Source: Saprospiraceae bacterium
GTDB lineage: Bacteria; Bacteroidota; Bacteroidia; Chitinophagales; Saprospiraceae
Assembly (NCBI GenBank): GCA_016710265.1
Contig: JADJJL010000007.1
Location: 310,001 to 374,000 of the forward strand
Direction of reading: 5' to 3'
Length of the DNA: 64,000 nucleotides
Under the pieces are notes generated by a model. That model did no database searches. It saw only the letters and a program-made list of their open reading frames with translations, and was not told where the DNA came from. Position 1 is the first letter of the stretch; each line of letters begins with the position of its first letter. Positions 53,674 to 62,437 of the stretch are shown one piece after another. The position numbers and the translations under genes were made by a program.

Positions 53674-53701
53674 CAAAGATAATACATATTTGAAAATCCA
53701 A
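53674..53701 (-). promoter_or_regulatory. putative promoter of the tRNA-tuf-ribosomal protein-rpoBC run
   Basis: The minus strand has TATCTTTG (53674-53681), an exact -7 element, with TTG (53699-53701) 17 bases upstream. The start would fall about 40 bases before tRNA-Thr(TGT). It lies directly after the hpf stop region and is the only strong candidate ahead of this highly expressed cluster. Confidence 0.5.
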
Positions 53702-53720
53702 CTACTTTTTTTAGATAGGC

Positions 53721-54026
53721 TTAATGTTTTTCTTGAAGCTTTTCTTTTTCACGAACAAGCTGCCTCTTAAGTGTTTGATAAACAGTGTTGAAAGCTATTT
53801 CAAAATTAGGTCCACTTTCCTTAAATATGAGATTTTTACCGGCTATATTAACAATTATTTCAACTACTTTCTCTTTTAGTTGTCCAAGTTGACTGGTTTT
53901 AAGATAGACTTCGATTCGGGTTTTTATCTTACTAAGTTGACTTTCAAGTTGTTTGATTTTTGATTCAATTTTTAAGATCAATGCTTGATCTACTTCTGCT
54001 TTCATTGCTTGAATTCTAATCTCCAT
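53721..54026 (-). CDS. hpf: ribosome hibernation-promoting factor, short form
   Basis: A 101-residue protein starting MEIRIQAMKAEVDQALILKI, with the beta-alpha-beta-beta-beta-alpha pattern of the HPF/RaiA (S30AE) family. The second helix (FNTVYQTLKRQLVREKEKLQ) is basic. The short length means it has no C-terminal dimerisation domain. HPF binds the small ribosomal subunit at the A and P sites in slow growth and helps form inactive ribosomes. It lies 37 bases after xerC and directly before the tRNA group, an order typical for Bacteroidota. Identity is less sharp than for the ribosomal proteins but context supports it well. Confidence 0.85.
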   Translation of the reverse strand: MEIRIQAMKAEVDQALILKIESKIKQLESQLSKIKTRIEVYLKTSQLGQLKEKVVEIIVNIAGKNLIFKESGPNFEIAFNTVYQTLKRQLVREKEKLQEKH

Positions 54027-54063
54027 ACAATTCTATTTATAAGGTTAAATAATAAAATAATTC

Positions 54064-54951
54064 CTATTCCGATCCACTTCTAGGATGAAATTTCTTATAC
54101 ATTTCAACAATTTGTGCCATAGAGGTGTGAGTGTAAATTTGGGTTGCAGTTAAGCTAGAATGCCCTAGTAATTCTTTGATTGCATATATATCAGCCCCAC
54201 CATCTACCAGGTGAGTGGCGAAACTATGCCTTAATACATGTGGGCTGCGCTTCTGTGTCAGTGTAATTTCTTTCAATTTTTGATCCACAATACGATGTAC
54301 CATTCTTGGATAAATGGCTTTACCATGATCGGTTAAGAAAAAGTGGTATGACATTTCCAAAAATGATTCAGATCTTATTAACAAATAACGCTTGATTCTG
54401 GTAATTAGTTCGTCCGAAATGGGAATATTCCTTACTTTTTGACCTTTTCCAAAAACTAACAACGATTTACGGCTAAAATCAAAATTATTCAATTGTAAAT
54501 CAACTAATTCAGCGCGCCTCATTCCTGTTTCATACAGCATGAAAATAATCAACAAGTTTCTTGATTCAGAAAATGTACTATTTGAATCAAAAGACTTTGA
54601 ATAAAGTTTCTTTATGTCTAATTGTGGAACAACTTCTGGCAGGAGTTTGCCAATTTTGGGACCTTTTAGGAGAGAAGCTGGATTTATTGTAAGGAAAGAT
54701 CTGAGTTTACAATATTTATAGAATGACTTTATGCTGGCTAGTTTGCGTTTGATGGTTCTAAAATCCAGGCCCATTTCAGACATTTCAGCCAACCAAGAAC
54801 GAATCTCGTTGGCATTCACTTCCAACAAATTTCGTGTTGGGTCAAGAAAATTTACAAATTGCTCTAAATCTGTTTTATAGGCTAAAACAGTATGCTGAGA
54901 AAATCTTTTCTCAAATCTAATATAATCAAGAAATTGTAATACTACCTCCAA
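54064..54951 (-). CDS. xerC: tyrosine recombinase XerC-like
   Basis: A 295-residue tyrosine recombinase. The N-terminal SAM-like core-binding domain (about 1-100; FLDYIRFEKRFSQHTVLAYK) precedes the catalytic domain, where all active residues are present: R145 (TGMRRAEL), K169, H238 and R241 (PHVLRHSF), H264 (LGHSS) and nucleophile Y273 (IYTHT). XerC/XerD resolve chromosome dimers at dif. Its fixed place between rpsU and hpf shows a housekeeping recombinase, not an integrase of a mobile element. The start codon seems to be TTG at 54951, as no ATG occurs before residue 57 and the family N-terminus begins there. XerC versus XerD is decided mainly by context. Confidence 0.88.
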   Translation of the reverse strand: MEVVLQFLDYIRFEKRFSQHTVLAYKTDLEQFVNFLDPTRNLLEVNANEIRSWLAEMSEMGLDFRTIKRKLASIKSFYKYCKLRSFLTINPASLLKGPKIGKLLPEVVPQLDIKKLYSKSFDSNSTFSESRNLLIIFMLYETGMRRAELVDLQLNNFDFSRKSLLVFGKGQKVRNIPISDELITRIKRYLLIRSESFLEMSYHFFLTDHGKAIYPRMVHRIVDQKLKEITLTQKRSPHVLRHSFATHLVDGGADIYAIKELLGHSSLTATQIYTHTSMAQIVEMYKKFHPRSGSE

Positions 54952-55006
54952 AGCCCAAATTTCGAGCTAAGATAGGTAAAAACAGCAAACTAAATATTAT
55001 AATTTA

Positions 55007-55201
55007 TTATAATTCGTGCTCAGCGATATAAGCTTCTTTGAATTGAGCTTTTAATACCTCTGACCTTCTAAGCACTGATGGCTTTACGAAGTGCTTTCTT
55101 CTTCTAAGTTCTTTCATAGTACCAGCTTGTTCGAACTTCTTCTTGTACTTTTTAAGAGCCCTATCGATTGATTCTGATTCTCTTACGTCAATTATGAGCA
55201 T
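55007..55201 (-). CDS. rpsU: 30S ribosomal protein S21
   Basis: A 64-residue highly basic protein (MLIIDVRESESIDRALKKYK, then KFEQAGTMKELRRRKHFVKP). It matches bS21, which helps the 30S subunit pair with mRNA near the anti-Shine-Dalgarno end of 16S rRNA. In Bacteroidota, bS21 together with bS6 and bS18 has been shown to block the anti-Shine-Dalgarno sequence, which agrees with the absence of such sites in this window. It is followed after 55 bases by xerC and is the first gene of this run, with a -7 element 24 bases before its ATG. Confidence 0.96.
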   Translation of the reverse strand: MLIIDVRESESIDRALKKYKKKFEQAGTMKELRRRKHFVKPSVLRRSEVLKAQFKEAYIAEHEL

Positions 55202-55224
55202 ATTGGATCTAAAATTTTAGGGTG

Positions 55225-55232
55225 CAAAGATA
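55225..55232 (-). promoter_or_regulatory. putative -7 promoter element of rpsU
   Basis: The minus strand reads TATCTTTG followed by CACC, an exact TAnnTTTG match, 23 bases before the ATG at 55201. It should drive rpsU-xerC-hpf. No TTG is present at the ideal -33 distance. Confidence 0.45.
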
Positions 55233-55340
55233 AAAGATTTAATCTAATTCCTGCTACACCAATAAAAATATTTTTAGCTTTTCACTATTCAAAGTAATCT
55301 ATAGTTTAAAATCATCTAGTTTAACTAATCAGATATCAAT

Positions 55341-55374
55341 AAAAAAAGGGTTAACAATTGTCAACCCTTTTTTT
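55341..55374 (-). terminator. terminator at the end of the SusCD locus
   Basis: AAAAAAAGGGTTAAC (55341-55355) and GTCAACCCTTTTTTT (55360-55374) form a 15-bp stem with one mismatch around AATT. On the minus strand a seven-U tail is part of the stem end. It lies 24 bases past the stop of the last gene of the SusCD locus and separates it from rpsU. Confidence 0.88.
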
Positions 55375-55397
55375 ATTTCAGTTTAATTTAAAAAACA

Positions 55398-56042
55398 TTA
55401 ATGTTCATCCTCTAAAAAGCCAGTTCGCTTATAACCTGCTAATATGTAAGGACCATCAGCACTTTCTGAGGTCCCTGAAAGTCTCCAAACAACTGTTGTG
55501 TCTGTCCCATTAATAGAATAAGAATCCGCGACATAATTGAACGCTTTGTACAAACCAGTAATTCTGCATTGCAAAAAATCAGTTTTTGTTTTGGATGGAG
55601 CGGTAAAACTATTTTTTGTAATAGAACCATTTTCAATAGTCATCCTTTCAGGAGTTGCTGATGAAACGGTTTTAGTAGCACCGATTGCAACAACCGGTTT
55701 CCCTCCTGGAGCACTGTGAGTCTCACTAAAATGTAAATTTTCTGCATTTATAGCATTAAAGGTAAGTGTGGATTGATTGGTATTGATTACACTTTGAAAA
55801 TCAAAAATGTGAGCTCCGTCATTCATCCACATTTTATCTGGGACATTTGCTGCAGTATTTGATGTTGTTGCCAATGTATAATCTACCACAAGAGAACTAT
55901 CTTCCTCCATTAATTGGAGGTACCATTCACCGGACATGGCTTCAGTACTAGTGCCATCAATAGCAGGATTTTCTGTTAAATCACATGAACTAATCACTGA
56001 AGCAAAAAGCAAACTATATAACAAGATTTTGAAATTTTTCAT
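55398..56042 (-). CDS. lipid-binding-type lipoprotein of the SusCD locus
   Basis: A 214-residue lipoprotein: signal MKNFKILLYSLLFASVISSC gives a lipidated cysteine at residue 20. The mature part opens GTSTEAMSGEWYLQL and is beta-rich with repeated strand-turn pairs, compatible with the lipid-binding putative hydrolase (lipocalin-like) family often found as last gene of SusCD loci beside DUF5011 proteins. It is 11 bases after the DUF5011 gene and ends at a strong terminator. It should sit on the outer membrane. Ligand and any enzymatic activity are unknown, and I see no catalytic motif. Confidence 0.7.
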   Translation of the reverse strand: MKNFKILLYSLLFASVISSCDLTENPAIDGTSTEAMSGEWYLQLMEEDSSLVVDYTLATTSNTAANVPDKMWMNDGAHIFDFQSVINTNQSTLTFNAINAENLHFSETHSAPGGKPVVAIGATKTVSSATPERMTIENGSITKNSFTAPSKTKTDFLQCRITGLYKAFNYVADSYSINGTDTTVVWRLSGTSESADGPYILAGYKRTGFLEDEH

Positions 56043-56053
56043 TTTTTAAATTT

Positions 56054-56710
56054 TTATTGTTTAATAAAAGTCCTTAAAGCTGTTCCATATCCAGAATTGA
56101 TTACCACCCATTTGTAACTTTTACTTACTCCTGATTCAAATTGAACCGTAGAATTAATACAAGAAAATGTAGCACCTGCTACTATTTGCTCAGGCACTCC
56201 CAACTTATCACCATCATAATGATAAAAATAAACAGTCGTGGCAGGGCCAGGGCTTGCAACCCCACCAACGTTATCGGATTTATAAAAATTATCAGAAATT
56301 TTTGCAACTGTACTTACCCCCAATGCACCAGCATTTCGTTTATAACTTCCTGACATATCTAAGCCTTTGACATTTGGCGCAATTACTCCTACATAACGAT
56401 ATTCAGTAGCAGAGTATCCATCCTTGTTCAGTGCAGTATAAGTTATAGTATAAACTCCAGGTTTGTTGGGGTCTACCACATCACCGCCTACTTTGACATT
56501 AATTTCTGTGTCACCTTCTTTTGCAGTAGCACCTGGATCAGTAAATGATCCACCTTGATCAATTGTATTCCATTGTGCACCTTTCAAAGTCAAAATTGGA
56601 TAATATGTAATCCTAGATACATCCGCAGTTGTATCTTCTAGTTCACATGAAGAAAGTGAAACTAAAATTAGAGAGAAAATCATTAATATATTCGATAAAT
56701 AATTTTTCAT
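56054..56710 (-). CDS. DUF5011 domain lipoprotein of the SusCD locus
   Basis: A 218-residue lipoprotein (MKNYLSNILMIFSLILVSLSSC, cysteine at 22). Residues about 38-110 form an Ig-like DUF5011 domain with the phrases GGSFTDPGATAKEGDTEINV and GVYTITYTALNKDGYSATEY. The C-terminal half (about 115-218) is a beta domain similar to those following DUF5011 in BT_2262-like proteins. Such surface lipoproteins are regular companions of SusC/SusD pairs and probably help bind the imported ligand at the cell surface. It is 22 bases after susD and 11 bases before the lipid-binding lipoprotein gene. Confidence 0.8.
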   Translation of the reverse strand: MKNYLSNILMIFSLILVSLSSCELEDTTADVSRITYYPILTLKGAQWNTIDQGGSFTDPGATAKEGDTEINVKVGGDVVDPNKPGVYTITYTALNKDGYSATEYRYVGVIAPNVKGLDMSGSYKRNAGALGVSTVAKISDNFYKSDNVGGVASPGPATTVYFYHYDGDKLGVPEQIVAGATFSCINSTVQFESGVSKSYKWVVINSGYGTALRTFIKQ

Positions 56711-56732
56711 TTTTTAAGCTTTTTATTGTTAA

Positions 56733-58196
56733 TTATTTTACCCACCAAACTTTTTCAGTGATTGCCACAAAAGCAGGTGTATTTGGGTTAACTCTTCTAG
56801 ACAAATCTGGAAAAATTAATCTCTTTGGAAACCTACCACTTGTGACACCTTCAATTGAATATGTATATCTTCCTGGAACATATGCTGGGTCGTCTGCAGC
56901 TACATTTGAAATTCTTGGAAAACCAGTTCTATTTTGGTCAAAGAAACTTTCATATCCTTGATTAACAGAAGCCAACCATTTCTGTGTAATAATTGCTTCT
57001 AGTTTTTCTTCAACAGACCCAGATGAAGGAAACTTATAAACGTTATCCAACAAATTCTGAGGGGCTGTTAACCCAAATTTGGAAAAAGCACTTCTTACAC
57101 CATCATAATAATTACTTTCAGCATTACCGCCAGTTCTCAAAATAGCTTCTGCTAACATAAAACTAACCTCGTCTGCTGAGAAAAAATAAAATGGAGTTGT
57201 GGCGGAAAATTTTGCCGATGAAGTTCTTGCTCCAGGAGTAACAGAAGTTAATTCATTAAAATCTCCTTGCGCCAAGGCAAAATGTCCGGTGCTTCCTGGT
57301 ACAAAATAAGCATCCAACCTTGGATCATTGTTGGCTTGTAATAATGATAATAAGGTGTATGAAGCCCTTAAGTTAGTAGCTACATTCAATTGACGAACAT
57401 TATTTTCATACAATGGATTTGATCTATTTGCTTCATCAATAAAAATTGAAATTGCCGCATGGCCAGTTAGGAATTCAGTACCTGCAGCTAAAAGATCTGA
57501 GATCTTTTGTGTTGCAGCTGCGCCATTAGCACTTTCAGTTTGTCTTAAAAGTAATTTCAATTTTAATGTATTAGCAAATCTCTTCCAACTGTCAATTTGG
57601 GCAGCCTTATCTTGAGTGCCGAAAAGTAGATCCGACGTTACCTTCACAACATTACTGGAATTGAAATCTTTACCAAGAGCAGCGTCAATTCTAGCGAATA
57701 ATTCGTCATAAACCTCTTTCCCATTATCAAACTTTGGAGTGAGGTTTGCTGAACCTTGTAAAGCTTCTTTGAGTGGTATCTTATCATACAAATCTGCAAG
57801 AATTTGAAAAGTATATGCTTCCAAACAAGTCGCTTGTAAAAAAGAATTCCATTCGCCAGCTGCTGATGATTTTGATTTTATTTCTGCTAAATCGACTAAA
57901 GCGTCACTATATAATTCTGACCAATCAATCTCAAAATCTTTATCCGTCAAATCATAAGAATCAATATCCTTGTATTGTGATGCGATATGACTTTGAGTCC
58001 AATGCTGAGACCATATTCCTCCTAAAATTGCATAATCTCCTCCAACTGCACCTGCAATTTGCATTTGTGCATTTGGTAATATTAAATCCGCTGGAACTTC
58101 GGTAGGGTTATTGGGATCGGTATTTATATCTAACCAATCGCTACAAGATGTTCCTGTTAATAAGATAAATATGAATAATACTAAAATCTTCTTCAT
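56733..58196 (-). CDS. SusD/RagB family nutrient-binding outer membrane lipoprotein
   Basis: A 487-residue lipoprotein (MKKILVLFIFILLTGTSC, lipidated cysteine near 18) beginning SDWLDINTDPNNPTEVPADL, the start typical of the SusD-like 2 subgroup. The chain is mainly TPR-like helices with long loops, as in SusD proteins, and ends with the conserved RRVNPNTP segment. SusD caps the SusC barrel and captures ligand at the surface. It lies 10 bases after susC. The SusD-like 2 subgroup is often linked to peptides or other non-glycan ligands, and no glycoside hydrolase is nearby, so a glycan substrate is not supported here. Confidence 0.9.
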   Translation of the reverse strand: MKKILVLFIFILLTGTSCSDWLDINTDPNNPTEVPADLILPNAQMQIAGAVGGDYAILGGIWSQHWTQSHIASQYKDIDSYDLTDKDFEIDWSELYSDALVDLAEIKSKSSAAGEWNSFLQATCLEAYTFQILADLYDKIPLKEALQGSANLTPKFDNGKEVYDELFARIDAALGKDFNSSNVVKVTSDLLFGTQDKAAQIDSWKRFANTLKLKLLLRQTESANGAAATQKISDLLAAGTEFLTGHAAISIFIDEANRSNPLYENNVRQLNVATNLRASYTLLSLLQANNDPRLDAYFVPGSTGHFALAQGDFNELTSVTPGARTSSAKFSATTPFYFFSADEVSFMLAEAILRTGGNAESNYYDGVRSAFSKFGLTAPQNLLDNVYKFPSSGSVEEKLEAIITQKWLASVNQGYESFFDQNRTGFPRISNVAADDPAYVPGRYTYSIEGVTSGRFPKRLIFPDLSRRVNPNTPAFVAITEKVWWVK

Positions 58197-58206
58197 GCTA
58201 TTTTTT

Positions 58207-61200
58207 TTAATATTTAATATTTAATGTAATACCATAACTACTTGTGGATGGACCTGTAGCAAATTCTCCTAATTGACTGGCCAATGAAGTACCAAATGTG
58301 TTTGATTCGGGATCTACAAAATGGTTATCAGAAGGCGTCCATAATAATAAATTTCTACCCCATGCAGTTAATACAAAATTATTTATTGAACCTTTAAACC
58401 ACTTTTTAGGAAGCGAATAACTCAAAGAAACATTTCTTAATTTAAAAAATGTTTTATCCAAAATGTGATTATACTCATAGGATGGAGTAGCTCCATAATA
58501 TGTAAAAACATCAGCTCTAGATATTGGAGTTGTATTTTCAGAAAAAGTACCATCTCCATTGTCAACCACTGAGTTTGGAATTATCCATGGTTGTCTATCA
58601 TTGTATTGTGAATTCCAAGCATTTCCTACAAAATAATTCAGTCTTGCGGTATATGAATAAAATAAACCTCCTTTTCTAAAGTCTGCATTAGCATTTAAAG
58701 CCCAATTTTTATACTTCAAATAAGTTCCAAAACCTGTTGAAAAATCAGGATTAATAGATCCTCTTAGGACTTTCGCTGCAGATTGTAATGGAAGTCCAGT
58801 TGCAGGATTAACCACTATTCTTCCATCTGGTGTTCTTTGAACATCTGGTGTGTATATTGTACCAACTGGCTTACCCACTTCAGCTCTTAGCTCAACATTG
58901 TAAGCATCATTCAACAAAAGAGATGTGCCTTCAGAATCGCCCAAGGACAACACTTCGTTTTTATTTGTGCTGTAATTAAAATTGACACCCCATTCAAAGT
59001 TTCTTGTTCTTACAGGAACTAAATCCAACATTGCTTCAAACCCAGTATTTTGGATTTCTCCTAAATTAATTACTTGTGAGCGATATCCACTTGTTGGATC
59101 AACATCTATTTCAATAATTTGGTCTTTTGTCCTTTTATCATAAACAGAAAGATCAATACCAATTCTTTTATTTAACATTTGGGCTTCAACACCAAATTCC
59201 AATTCAGATGTTAATTCCGGCTTCAAATTCTTATTTCCAATTCTATCCCCAATTTCGAAGGAGTTAAATCCTCCAATTGGGAAATTAATAAATCCAAAAC
59301 CTCCAGCTCTAGCCTGAGCAGCTCCATAAACACTATTAATTCGATACGGCTGAGCATCGTTTCCTGTAAATGCATAACCAGCTCTTAACTTAAGAAACTC
59401 AAAATAGTTAGACATATCGAATGCATCAGAAAGAACTGCGCTTACTGTTACGCCTGGATAAAAGAATGAATTATTCTCTTTTGGCAAGGTACTTGACCAG
59501 TCATTTCTACCTTGCAAACCTAAATACAACCAATCTCTAAATCCTAAAGTAGCCATTCCAAAAACCCCAACTAACCTTCTTTTTGAACGGGCCGTGGCTG
59601 TTACAGGCTGGGTTGTTGTATTTGATAAATTATAGTAACCAGGAATAGATAAATTAGTAATCTCAGTAGAAAAACTTTTAAAGGATGTTTGATTCGCATT
59701 GTGACCAGCTAATAAATCTAAATCAAAATCCTCAGACAAATCTACTTTATAAGATAAAGTAAAATCTGAATTTAACTGGGTATTATTGATAGTTGCTTCA
59801 GCAACTTTTCCAACCACATCATTTGCCGGATCATTGGGTGCTCCAGCGGTAATTTTAGAAATATTTCCATATTCAAAAATTGATCCATTGGCATAGTCTC
59901 CCCCAACATTCCATTTTGCTTTAAATCCTTTCCATAATTCATACTCAAAACTTACATTTCCAATTGTTTTATTCTCATTGTAATTATTACCTGTTTCATT
60001 CAAAATGAAATAAGGATTTTGAGCATATAAAGTATGGAAATTGTCAACATTGTAGAATTTGTTTTTATAATCTGCGTAATCTACAATTGAATGATCTCTT
60101 GGAACTTGAATTATTTCTTGCCAAATTACTTTTCCAGCTCCGGCATCATCCCCTTGACCAGTAGCTACAGCATCCAGGTCTTTAACACTAAAAATCATTC
60201 CTGTGTTAACTGTCAGTTTACCAAAAGAAGTTCCACCATTAAATGAAAGTGAATTCCTAACTAATTTATCTCCATCTAAAGGTACTACTCCATCACTGTT
60301 TAAATAAGTATAACCAAGTCTGTAATGGGAATTCCCATTGGAACCACTAATTCCTAGTGAATGAGAAGATTGGCGACCTAACTCAAAAAAATCTCTTAAA
60401 TTATTATCCAAAATATTAAATGGTTTCAATAATTGAGAATTATCAACCACATTACCCCATAATCTGTCTATTCCATCTGCACGTGGACCCCAAGAACCAT
60501 TTTCTTCATATGCAAATAAACCGCTCCATCCCTGGCCATATTGATCTTGCAAATGTGGCACACGAAGCACTTGGGATACTCCAACATTTCCAGTATATTC
60601 AATACCAAGTTTATCTTTTGTTTTCTTTCCGGATTTTGTGGTAATTAAAATTACACCCGCTGCTCCACGACTACCATAAAGTGCGGTAGCAGCGCTTCCT
60701 CTTAAAACCGTAGCAGTTTCAACATCAGCAACGTTTAAATCTGAAAACTGGTTTCCATAATCCGCCGAACGATTAAAATCATCATTTGAATTATTTAAAT
60801 TTGTGATTCCATTAATAGTTCTGTTATTGACGGGCACTCCATCAATTACAAACAATGGCTCAGTTCTTCCAGTGACAGACGCAAATCCCCTTATATTAAT
60901 AGAAGAAGATGCCCCAGGTGATCCAGAATTTGTTTGAATGGACAATCCAGGAACCCTAGAAGACAATGCATCAAGTACATTTGCATTCCTTGTTTGATCC
61001 AAAACAGAATTATCGACTTCAGTGGCGGCATACCCAAGAGTTTTTTTCTCTCTGGAAATACCTAAAGCAGTAACAACAGTTTCTTGAAGAAGTAGACCTT
61101 CATCTAAAGAAACATCTACAAGATTACTAGCTCCAATTGTAATTTCTTGAAAAACATACCCAGTGTATGTAAAGACCAAAGTGGTTACTCCATCAGGTAC

Positions 61201-61383
61201 ATTTAAGGAATACGCTCCATTTTCATTCGTAATAGTACCAATATTAATTCCTTTGGCAACTACGTTTGCTCCAATGACCGCGTCTCCGGATTTATCCGTA
61301 ACCGTTCCTTTTACAATTCTTTGAGCATTGGATGCTCCAAAAATTGCAAAAAATAGCAGAAAAACAAAATAAATTTTCTTCAT
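58207..61383 (-). CDS. SusC/RagA family TonB-linked outer membrane protein
   Basis: A 1058-residue receptor with signal peptide MKKIYFVFLLFFAIFGASNA. Domains in order are a carboxypeptidase regulatory-like domain (about 22-105; VKGTVTDKSGDAVIGANVVA), a plug (about 110-245; ALGISREKKTLGYA, SSRVPGLSIQTNSGSPGASS, ALYGSRGAAGVILITTK) and a 22-strand barrel ending in SSYGITLNIKY. It imports ligand handed over by the SusD partner using TonB energy. It is first of a four-gene operon with susD, DUF5011 and lipid-binding lipoproteins. The 278 bases upstream hold no other gene. No regulator such as HTCS or sigma/anti-sigma pair is adjacent. Confidence 0.95.
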   Translation of the reverse strand: MKKIYFVFLLFFAIFGASNAQRIVKGTVTDKSGDAVIGANVVAKGINIGTITNENGAYSLNVPDGVTTLVFTYTGYVFQEITIGASNLVDVSLDEGLLLQETVVTALGISREKKTLGYAATEVDNSVLDQTRNANVLDALSSRVPGLSIQTNSGSPGASSSINIRGFASVTGRTEPLFVIDGVPVNNRTINGITNLNNSNDDFNRSADYGNQFSDLNVADVETATVLRGSAATALYGSRGAAGVILITTKSGKKTKDKLGIEYTGNVGVSQVLRVPHLQDQYGQGWSGLFAYEENGSWGPRADGIDRLWGNVVDNSQLLKPFNILDNNLRDFFELGRQSSHSLGISGSNGNSHYRLGYTYLNSDGVVPLDGDKLVRNSLSFNGGTSFGKLTVNTGMIFSVKDLDAVATGQGDDAGAGKVIWQEIIQVPRDHSIVDYADYKNKFYNVDNFHTLYAQNPYFILNETGNNYNENKTIGNVSFEYELWKGFKAKWNVGGDYANGSIFEYGNISKITAGAPNDPANDVVGKVAEATINNTQLNSDFTLSYKVDLSEDFDLDLLAGHNANQTSFKSFSTEITNLSIPGYYNLSNTTTQPVTATARSKRRLVGVFGMATLGFRDWLYLGLQGRNDWSSTLPKENNSFFYPGVTVSAVLSDAFDMSNYFEFLKLRAGYAFTGNDAQPYRINSVYGAAQARAGGFGFINFPIGGFNSFEIGDRIGNKNLKPELTSELEFGVEAQMLNKRIGIDLSVYDKRTKDQIIEIDVDPTSGYRSQVINLGEIQNTGFEAMLDLVPVRTRNFEWGVNFNYSTNKNEVLSLGDSEGTSLLLNDAYNVELRAEVGKPVGTIYTPDVQRTPDGRIVVNPATGLPLQSAAKVLRGSINPDFSTGFGTYLKYKNWALNANADFRKGGLFYSYTARLNYFVGNAWNSQYNDRQPWIIPNSVVDNGDGTFSENTTPISRADVFTYYGATPSYEYNHILDKTFFKLRNVSLSYSLPKKWFKGSINNFVLTAWGRNLLLWTPSDNHFVDPESNTFGTSLASQLGEFATGPSTSSYGITLNIKY

Positions 61384-61548
61384 ATCGCTTTGTTTTAATT
61401 TAAAGAATTACATTTTAAAAAATTAACAGTTATAAATTCAAATTATACCTCCATATGAAAGTACAAATTCAAAATTTAAATTTTATATTATCCTTAATTT
61501 CAATGTCTTAACTAAAATATTAAACACCCTTTTCGTCAAACTGATATG

Positions 61549-61556
61549 CAAAGTTA
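61549..61556 (-). promoter_or_regulatory. putative -7 promoter element of the SusCD locus
   Basis: The minus strand reads TAACTTTG, an exact -7 match, 165 bases before the susC ATG. A transcript from it would carry a long AT-rich leader, common for SusCD operons. A -33 TTG at proper distance is not seen. The rest of 61384-61661 shows no gene or strong hairpin. Confidence 0.35.
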
Positions 61557-61661
61557 CCATTCCATTAAAATTATCATAATTTTTTATTAAAATTTTAGCC
61601 CAATTTTAAAATAGTACGCCTTGAAGTGTAAGACAAATAATATAATTAATTATCTATCAAT

Positions 61662-62375
61662 CTATTGCAATTTATTTAAATACATGGCTATGGTGTTTTG
61701 GAGACCAAAATAAAGAGCGTCGCAAATAATAGAGTGTCCAATGGAGACTTCTAGGAGTTCTGGTATTTGGTTATAGTAGAACTCAAGATTATCTAAATTT
61801 AGATCATGCCCGGCATTTAATCCTAAATGAGCTTCAATTGCGGCATTTGCAGTTTGGATGTGCGGGGTAATTGCTTGACTCATATCAATTCCATAATTAT
61901 AAGCATAGCCACCTGTGTAAAGTTCAATACGATCAGTACCAGTCCTTTGTGCAGACTCTATTAAAGTAGGATCTGGATTTAAAAATAATGAAACACGGAT
62001 ACCTTTATCTTTTAAGTTACCAACTATTTTTTTTAATAATTCTTGATGAAGATTGGTGTCCCATCCTGTTGTTGAGGTCAATGCATCTGGGGAGTCCGGT
62101 ACTAAAGTAACTTGATGAGGTTTTATTTCAAGAACTTTTTTTATAAAATAATCACTTGGATATCCTTCAATATTGAATTCAGTGGAAATAACCTCTTTAA
62201 GCTCACTTAAGTCTGAAAAGCGAATGTGCCTTTCATCTGGTCTAGGGTGAACTGTGATACCTTGTGCACCAAATTCTTGACAATCTTTTGCAAGCTGGCA
62301 TAAATCGGGTAAATTTGCGCCGCGTGAATTTCGAATAAGCGCTATTTTGTTGATATTTACACTTAATCTGCACAT
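61662..62375 (-). CDS. pdxJ: pyridoxine 5'-phosphate synthase
   Basis: A 237-residue TIM-barrel enzyme read from ATG 62375 (MCRLSVNINKIALIRNSRG), the usual N-terminus; an ATG at 62405 adds ten residues unlike the family. Conserved motifs are GITVHPRPDERHI, the glutamate in FNIEGYPSD, HQVTLVPD, and LNAGHDLN near the end. PdxJ condenses 1-deoxyxylulose 5-phosphate with 3-amino-1-hydroxyacetone phosphate to pyridoxine 5'-phosphate in the DXP-dependent vitamin B6 route. It is divergent from the CPBP protease gene with 62 bases between, and convergent with nothing; the susC promoter region follows on its left. Confidence 0.96.
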   Translation of the reverse strand: MCRLSVNINKIALIRNSRGANLPDLCQLAKDCQEFGAQGITVHPRPDERHIRFSDLSELKEVISTEFNIEGYPSDYFIKKVLEIKPHQVTLVPDSPDALTSTTGWDTNLHQELLKKIVGNLKDKGIRVSLFLNPDPTLIESAQRTGTDRIELYTGGYAYNYGIDMSQAITPHIQTANAAIEAHLGLNAGHDLNLDNLEFYYNQIPELLEVSIGHSIICDALYFGLQNTIAMYLNKLQ

Positions 62376-62417
62376 TGTTGATTGATTTGAATCATAAAAG
62401 TACATTATTTAAAGGTA

Positions 62418-62425
62418 TAGCTTTG
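62418..62425 (+). promoter_or_regulatory. putative -7 promoter element of the CPBP-cdsA pair
   Basis: TAGCTTTG fits TAnnTTTG and lies 12 bases before ATG 62438. It lies inside the longer reading frame that opens at TTG 62375, and so favours the ATG as start. Confidence 0.35.
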
Positions 62426-62437
62426 CTGCTATTCGTC

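Noticed and set aside
54064..54951. Tyrosine recombinase as integrase of a mobile element
   Set aside because: Its place between rpsU and hpf is a conserved housekeeping arrangement, and there are no attachment-site repeats or cargo genes next to the tRNAs.
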